A stretch of DNA of 64,000 bases from Phialocephala subalpina (taxonomy: Eukaryota > Ascomycota > Leotiomycetes > Helotiales > Mollisiaceae), in the NCBI GenBank assembly GCA_900073065.1, contig FJOG01000018.1:299545-363544 (forward strand). Direction: 5' to 3'. Shown in pieces: positions 58,086 to 64,000 of the stretch; within the stretch, counting starts at the first letter, position 1, and every line of letters starts with the position of its first letter. The notes below the pieces were generated by a model. It ran no database searches. It saw nothing but the letters and a program-made list of their open reading frames with translations, and was not told the origin of the DNA. Made by a program: the position numbers and the translations under genes.

Positions 58086-59493
58086 TCACAACCTTCCTTT
58101 CTCATCCACACCTTCCTTCAAGAAGCCCAAACACAACCCATCAAACTTCTCATGATCCTCCCAATAACACCAATGCCCACCCCACTCTACCACTTCTCCC
58201 CTCGCCAACCCCTCCTTCCCTTCACCACCATTCACAAACTCAACTACCTTCAACACTCCTTCTGCAGGAAAACACCCACTTCTCGTACTAGCAACCACCA
58301 AAACTTTCGTCTCACTCCCACTACCTGGCCCAAAAGTCGCTTTGATAGCGTCCCTCCAATCAAGACTCGTGTGATCTGCCATCAACCTTCCATAAAACTC
58401 CGGCGAGCCCTTCATTGCCTCCTCAAGGAAAAATCCTTCATCTTCTGCGAACTTTTGAAGGGAGATGTTGTCTGTTGGTAATGGATGACTTCGGTAAGAG
58501 AGGCAGGCGGCGATTGTTCCTTTGTGTGCTGTCTCTGGGGAGGTTGCGAGAGTTTCTTGGAGACCGGCGAGAGCGGTGGGGTTGTTCATTCCTCGATTCG
58601 CAAATCTGGCATCCCAATCATCATACTGAGAATAATTCTGCAACGGCGACTGGTCTACAAAAATCATGTGCGTAAACGGTGAGGTTGTGAATAGCGATGC
58701 GTAACACCATAATATCGAACACCCTAAACTTCCACCTATGGCTCTCCATCCATTCTTCTTCCCTCCCAGACGTTCTAGATGGAGAATGAGTTCTCGGAGG
58801 TCCATGGTGAGACGACAGACTTGGAAGCCATGGCGGGGTTTATCGCTGTCGCCGTGGCCGCGGAGGTCGGGGACGATGACGCGATATTCTTTTGAGAAGG
58901 CGGGAATGTTGCGTTGCCAGACTTTGGAGGAGCCTGTGAAGCCGTGGATCTGGGGGATGTTAGATGCCAGCTGTTCGAGTTACCTTTGATTGTGGAGTAA
59001 AAGGATGCTAGTGCAAAGCAAATTGCGAAGAACTTCTTCGATAGGCCAAACATACGAGGTTCAGACTCCAGATGGGGTGAACATGTTCGAGAGCTGGATT
59101 TAACATGAACTTCTTCCCTGCCTCCCTCGACTCTGGATCTTTTACATTATCTGATGGCTGCATCAAAAGAACCATGTTTGGATCTCAAAATTCCTCTCGA
59201 GCTCACACTTCAGCTCAATGACGGATGCTTTTCAAGAAGTCCACTCATCTCGAAGAGACTTGAACCCAGGAAGCGACGAACAAATTAACAGCAAAATGCC
59301 CTCAAACTCCAATTTTATCAAAGCAAAACGCAAACAGAGGCAAATCTAAACTGGTTTATGCACATACCAGAATCAACCAATCCTTCCCTGCATTCTCGTT
59401 TCCCTCCCCGGCACCAGTGTCAATGTAGGCCAAATTGACATTGTCATTAGCCTTGAAGCTCTGCAGCATCTCCTTCTTCAGGTAGTTGTACAT
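58086..59493 (-). CDS. alpha/beta hydrolase, 329 aa
   Basis: Exon 1 (59493-59368) encodes MYNYLKKEMLQSFKANDNVN and ends DWLIL; exon 2 (58949-58086) continues directly with IHGFTGSSKVWQRNIPAF, completing the strand before the oxyanion loop. Further marks are VIVPDLRGHGDSDKP, the nucleophile elbow AIGGSLGCSILW, and a likely His in EWGGHWCYWEDH. No signal peptide; probably cytosolic. Family members include esterases, epoxide hydrolases and C-C hydrolases; the substrate is unknown. The intron (418 nt) is far longer than others here and contains another ATG-led open segment with good splice sites. Confidence 0.82.
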
Positions 59494-59846
59494 CTTCCTT
59501 CAACCACCAAACAGACAAAGTGAGGGTACAGTAGAAGAAGTGTTGTGAGGGAGAAGGAGGCTGTTGAAAGAGAGTTGGTGTTCCAGCAGAGAAAATCATG
59601 GTGGGGTCCAAGTTTCAGCTGGCAGAAGTTCGGCCATTTGCCCCTCTTTCCATTTTCGGTTACACCAACCCAGTCACCAGTGCAAACCAGACAAATCCAT
59701 CGACGACGTGCAACAGAAATACTGTTCGCAGAAGACCTCAGGTGCTTCCAAGGTTCTATCTGTAGAACGACCTTCAACGAACCCTGTAGTGGAAGATCGG
59801 GAGCTAAGCTCATTAGAGCTTAGACTCAAAATCCATCTTGCCGACG

Positions 59847-60370
59847 GGGTCAGAGACGCAACGAAAGCTTCTCATTGTCCCAAGAAGATGGGATATTAAT
59901 CTTATATGGGAGTGGTATGAAGGTAAAAGCGAAGAAGGAGCAGTATTGCCTAAGGTCGTCACTAAGGTCGATCGAACAGCATCAGACAGATTCGATGGAT
60001 CGATCGTGCCGTTAGAGACGCAACGAAATTTTCTCATTGTCCTCCTGGATTTTGGGCATTCATCTCTTTGGCTTGAAGGTGAAGTGAAGGTGAAGGAGAG
60101 AGACTGTATGATACAGGCATACTCTGGTCCCTGGAGCTAGGCCAAATAGAGGTAATCGTCGGACAGAGGAGTCTTGCCGAAATCGGTCAGAGACGCAACA
60201 AAATATCCCCTTTGTTCCAGACTTCTGGTTCATTTGTTCGTCTGAAGGTGAGATGAAAGGGAAACTGCTGCTAAAACTATCCCGGGCTAGACCTAAAGCA
60301 GGCGAGCGGCAAGGCGGCGTGGAGATAGATGTGAACCAAACTTCTTCATTGTCCTCTTGGGTTTGGGATA
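59847..60370. repeat. four diverged direct repeats, period about 145-175 bp
   Basis: Core AGAGACGCAACGAAA...TTCTCATTGTCC occurs near 59852, 60015 and (as AGAGACGCAACAAAA...CCCTTTGTTCC) 60190, with a weaker fourth copy near 60335 ending TTCTTCATTGTCCTC. A second shared block, TTGAAGGTGAAGTGAAGG-like, follows the first three. Copies differ by substitutions and small indels, so they are old. Confidence 0.65.
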
Positions 60371-60609
60371 TCGATGCAAAATACAATTTGGCTGGGCCCA
60401 GTGCTCTTGGTCCGAGATGCTTGAGAATGTTTGATCACAGAGGTAACCAAGTGTTTCCATACCAAATAATCATAATCTATTGTCCCAACCTCTATGAGCG
60501 CCAACGCTATGGTATCTATCAAAGCCATACTCATAACAAGAGGACAATACTACCGAGTATTCATACAATACTGTACAACTCCTTCCCTCCCAAGATTTTC
60601 TCAGCACCT

Positions 60610-62439
60610 CTAAAATCCACCAGTACGACCACCCCGTCCCCCTCTCCCACCACTCCCCGCAGATCTCCCCTCCCCACCACCACCCTGTCCCCTCCCAACT
60701 CTCGGCGGATCAGGAACAACCGTAATACCCTTAACCCCCTTCAACCCCATCTTCCCCACCGTACTCTTCTTAATCCCCGGATTCTCCGGCGCCCCCAACC
60801 CACCCCTCGCAAACTTATTCCCCTCCTCCACCAACCTCGCATTATCAAACTTCATCCCCTTAGTATGATTCTTATAATACCCCAACCAAGCCTGATAAAC
60901 CTTCGCATGTTTCTCATCGCCCATCTTCTCTGCAATCCTCAATACTTCCGCCTTCGCATTAAGATCTGGTTCTGTGTTTTCGAATGCGATTTCCTTTAAT
61001 GTCCATTGACTGAAAAACGTTTCGGGTGAAGCGACGATGAACGTTCCTCGTCCTTCGGCGCCGGCTCGAGCTGTTCGACCGAGGCGATGGATGTAGGATT
61101 CTTTGTCGGAGGGGATACCGACTTGGAATACGTTGGTGACGTTGGGGAAATCCATTCCCCGTGCAACGACATCCGTGGCGACCAGAATCCCATTCTTTGC
61201 CTCCCGATAAGCATTCGTAGCACTCGTCCTCTTGCTCTGCGAAACGCGACTATGGAGAACGGAAACATTAGGCATATCTGGAAGTGCTGAAAGGATATCG
61301 CCGTAGAAATCAACTAGGGCAGCTGTTGGTGCGAAAACGATGGCTTTGAATGTATCCTTTCCTTCCAGCTTGATTTCAGCTCGTAGAGAACCGACCATTG
61401 CTGCTGCTACGTCGGAGAATGTGGGGACAACGACGAGATGTTGAGGGACGCGTTCGTGGGTTCCGAGTTCGCCTTCTTGGATTGTAGAGATGAATTTGTA
61501 GTCCTTGTTCAAGATCAGATGTGCTACTTCCTTGACATGCGGTGCAATGGTGGCAGAGAAGAGCATTCCTTGTCGCTTCGTCTTTACTTTGTCGGGAAGG
61601 CAATGGATGATCTTCTTGAGTTGAGGCATGAAGCCCATATCGAGGAGTCTATCTGCTTCATCGAGAACCAGCGTATCGAGATTTCGGAATGCCCAAACGA
61701 TTCTCTCATCGCTGAGATGATCGAAAAGTCGTCCAGGAGTACCAATCAAGATATCGCAGCCAGCCAGAATCTGCCTCTCCTCTTTATCCTTGCTTGTTCC
61801 TCCGATTGCGATGCAGGTCTTGTATTCTGGTAATCGTTGTAGGATTTTCGTAGCTTCTTTCTGGATCTGCAGAGCCAGTTCGCGGGTTGGTGAGATGACG
61901 AGGAGGGAGATGCATTTGTCGGCGGATTTTCTCTTGTTGAGCATTGTCTGAATAGCGGGTAGGAGGAAGGCGACCGTCTTTCCTGTGCCGGTCTTTGCTT
62001 GTGCTAGGACATCTGCTCGATTCTTGAGGAGGTCGTGAAGGGTTGCTGCTTGGACGGGCATCATATGATCGAACTTCAGATCCTGGATCATCGTCTGGAT
62101 GAGAACAGGAGACAGGACACCTTCCAAATCCTTAAATCGAGGCGTATCGAGAGGAATGGCTTCGGTGAGAGGAGGAGTAGCTACTCTCGAAGGCGGAGCA
62201 GAAGAAGCGGGCGAAGCTTCAAAAGCTGGAGGAGGAAATGAAGATGCATTATTTCGTGGAGCAGCATTTGTTGTCATCGACTTCCCTCTACCTTTACCTC
62301 TTCCATTTCCTCTGCCTCTCCCGGCATAAGGATGCCTTCTCGATGGAGATCTCTGCGATTGATCCATTGCGACAGTGGTGATGGTGCGCCAAAATAGATT
62401 GTGCAGAAGTGGGTTGCGTTTGATGGAAAGGGACAGCAT
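60610..62439 (-). CDS. DEAD-box RNA helicase, MSS116-type, mitochondrial
   Basis: Single-exon gene of 609 aa. The N-terminus (MLSLSIKRNPLLHNLFWRTI) is basic, lacks acidic residues and fits a mitochondrial presequence. Helicase motifs in order: PVQAATLHDLL (Q region), AQAKTGTGKT (I), PTRELALQ (Ia), TPGRL (Ib), VLDEADRLLD (II), FSATI (III), VFAPT (IV), ATDVVARGMDFP (V), HRLGRTARAG (VI). The tail is Gly/Arg-rich (SGGRGGRGGRTGGF), an RNA-binding RGG segment. The family unwinds RNA and aids group I/II intron splicing and translation in mitochondria. The motif set and length match Mss116. Confidence 0.93.
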   Translation of the reverse strand: MLSLSIKRNPLLHNLFWRTITTVAMDQSQRSPSRRHPYAGRGRGNGRGKGRGKSMTTNAAPRNNASSFPPPAFEASPASSAPPSRVATPPLTEAIPLDTPRFKDLEGVLSPVLIQTMIQDLKFDHMMPVQAATLHDLLKNRADVLAQAKTGTGKTVAFLLPAIQTMLNKRKSADKCISLLVISPTRELALQIQKEATKILQRLPEYKTCIAIGGTSKDKEERQILAGCDILIGTPGRLFDHLSDERIVWAFRNLDTLVLDEADRLLDMGFMPQLKKIIHCLPDKVKTKRQGMLFSATIAPHVKEVAHLILNKDYKFISTIQEGELGTHERVPQHLVVVPTFSDVAAAMVGSLRAEIKLEGKDTFKAIVFAPTAALVDFYGDILSALPDMPNVSVLHSRVSQSKRTSATNAYREAKNGILVATDVVARGMDFPNVTNVFQVGIPSDKESYIHRLGRTARAGAEGRGTFIVASPETFFSQWTLKEIAFENTEPDLNAKAEVLRIAEKMGDEKHAKVYQAWLGYYKNHTKGMKFDNARLVEEGNKFARGGLGAPENPGIKKSTVGKMGLKGVKGITVVPDPPRVGRGQGGGGEGRSAGSGGRGGRGGRTGGF

Positions 62440-62986
62440 TTGGGTGTGGAATGCTCTTTTGTATACGTTCGCGTCGCGATTCGTGCAGCGTGCAGAGACT
62501 TCGGATGGAACAAAATATTTTTCTGGCTGACTCAGCCTTATCGACGCCGATAAGGATCTCAGGGGTTCGCTATTTATATCTTTTGTGCTTCATCCTACCA
62601 GAAGAAATTCCAAAGTATCACGAATCTTTACTAGTTCGTAAAGAAATGATTCGGTTTCACTTGCATCAACAACGAGAGATGACGATTGTGGCGGTTCCGC
62701 CTTTTCGGGAAGCTGCATACTTTTCGTCGGCTCCGGCCCTCGGATCCGGAAGTCCCCTAGAATGTTGGGACATCACAAATTAAAAGCAAGGCTTGACTCT
62801 TCTCATGTTGTCAAGAGAATGTGTTTGAAGGACTTTGTCTAATTAACAACAGCATATCATACTCCGTAAGCATCGCAGAAATGGATCTTAAGATTCTTAC
62901 ACCTATCCATCTATCCTATCCAACCTGTCTATCCAATTCCACCATCCCAGAACAACAAAACTATCTACAGAAGAAAAGGGGCTTGA
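62440..62986. other. intergenic between helicase and WSC gene
   Basis: Upstream region of the helicase and 3' flank of the WSC gene. No gene is seen. Confidence 0.4.
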
Positions 62987-64000
62987 CTACTTGCCGCTGT
63001 TCTTCGCAGCCTTCGCAAAGTCGAAGTAATAAAGACTCAACCTCGACCCAGCACCACAGTACTGACTCCCATTCCCCGGACAAGTAAACCCACAATCCTT
63101 ATTCCCCACATTCGTCAAATTCGCCCCCGGCGTAGCCCCCGAATCCCCAGCCCAATTCAAACTATTACTACACCAACACTCTCTCCCGTATTCCACTCCC
63201 GCATATTTATATGCGTAGCAGTTTGACAGACATTTATCGATCGTCATGTAGGTGCCGTTGTTTTCGACTTGGGAGGAGAGAAGGCGGCCGGCGGAGGGCT
63301 CGGAGGCGCAGGAGTAGTAGGTGAAGTTTACGTTTCCTTGGGAGATTACTGGGGGGCCGGTGTAGGTTGCTGGTGTTGAGGAGGTTGATGAGGTGGATGA
63401 CAGGGTGGATGAGGAGGTTTGAACGCTTGAGGTGCTGCTTACTGACGAGGAGGGCGATGATGATGTCGTGGTCGGGCGGCCTGAGCTGCTTGTTGTCGTC
63501 GATGTGCTTGATCGCGATGTACTGGTAAGCGTGGAAGATTGGGACGAGCTAGAAACGCTGGAGCTGCTGCTCTGTATCGATGGGCTAGATTGGCTTGTGG
63601 TCGATGAGATAGAGCTACTGCTGCTCGAGGCAGTAGACAGTTTGTACATCTGCAATCTGTTCCCAGCACCACAGTATTGGTACTTGTTACCCGGGCAGGT
63701 GAAAGAACAATCAGCCTGCTTAGCAGCCAGAGCAGATCCTGTGCCAAGGGTGTTGCCGCAGTAGCCTGTCATCATATTAGTATCTACCAAGTATAAGAAG
63801 GGCACGGTAACTCACATTCTCCGCCGTACTCAACACCCCAGTAGGTATATGCTGTACAGTTGGCGGCGCAATTGTCGAGAGTCATTCCATTGTAATCATA
63901 GATCGCGGCTCCAGACAAGGCTCGAACGCCGTTACCTTCTGTATAACATCCAGAGAATGAATACTTTCCGACGGTCTGAGTAACGGCCAGGGTTTGTGTT
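62987..64000 (-). CDS. WSC-domain surface protein, 5' end beyond window
   Basis: Visible exons 64000-63816 and 63765-62987 join in phase 1. The first WSC domain reads GCYTEGNGVRALSGAAI, then NCAANCTAYTYWGVEYGGEC across the splice, and CYCGNTLG...CPGNKYQYCGAGNRLQMY. A Ser/Thr-only linker of about 90 residues follows, then a second WSC domain with SCASEPSAGRLL, CLSNCYAYKYAGVEYGREC and CPGNGSQYCGAGSRLSLYYF. The protein ends shortly after (TAG 62987) without a membrane helix or GPI tail. WSC domains bind wall glycans. The N-terminus, likely with a signal peptide and perhaps more WSC copies, is off the window. Confidence 0.9.

Noticed and set aside
59265..59300. GGGTTCAAG-like T-loop near the hydrolase intron
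   Set aside because: No acceptor or anticodon stem could be drawn.
60630..62350. Several open frames opposite the DEAD-box helicase
   Set aside because: They are antisense shadows of a clear helicase gene with all motifs.
1..64000. CRISPR arrays, bacterial operons or complete transposons
   Set aside because: No regular spacer arrays, no transposase or reverse transcriptase frames, and no terminal repeats were seen.

Overview
The window is nuclear DNA of a filamentous ascomycete (Pezizomycotina). The evidence is many 45-90 nt GT-AG introns with CTAAC-type branch sites, several Zn(II)2Cys6 regulators, and secreted wall-degrading enzymes plus GPI and WSC surface proteins. Gene content fits Leotiomycetes best, but that is inference. 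Multi-exon models below were assembled by hand from splice signals, reading-frame phase and family resemblance; no database search was run.

Layout. 0-5 kb: truncated zinc-cluster regulator, a small hypothetical protein and a Ser-rich protein with an in-frame stop. 5.5-16 kb: bicupin oxalate decarboxylase, two zinc-cluster regulators (one frameshifted) and a BTB protein. 18-30 kb: SDR-type reductase, NiCoT nickel transporter, a decayed STAND-like/ubiquitin-like gene, secreted alpha/beta hydrolase, rhodopsin-like membrane protein and an NmrA-like remnant. 29.8-38.9 kb: secreted class 3 lipase, GPI-type protein, nine-exon GH28 rhamnogalacturonase, a perfect 250-bp tandem duplication abutting a TRP14-like thioredoxin, a Cys-rich secreted candidate and a LITAF-like gene with one nonsense codon.

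40.9-52.6 kb looks like a small metabolic cluster: class III aminotransferase, phytanoyl-CoA-dioxygenase-like oxygenase, ketopantoate-reductase-like enzyme, amino-acid permease, zinc-cluster regulator and class II aldolase. It has no PKS, NRPS or terpene synthase, so uptake and processing of an amino or hydroxy acid is the simplest reading (inference).

52.7-64 kb: a Cys-rich single-pass membrane protein, a degraded AT-rich stretch, a U2 snRNA gene interrupted by a 56-nt mRNA-type intron, an alpha/beta hydrolase, diverged direct repeats, an MSS116-type DEAD-box helicase and a truncated WSC-domain protein.

The strongest unusual observation is the intron inside U2 snRNA, itself a core spliceosomal RNA. 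A second theme is genes broken by a single stop or frameshift, most explicable by C-to-T type transitions.
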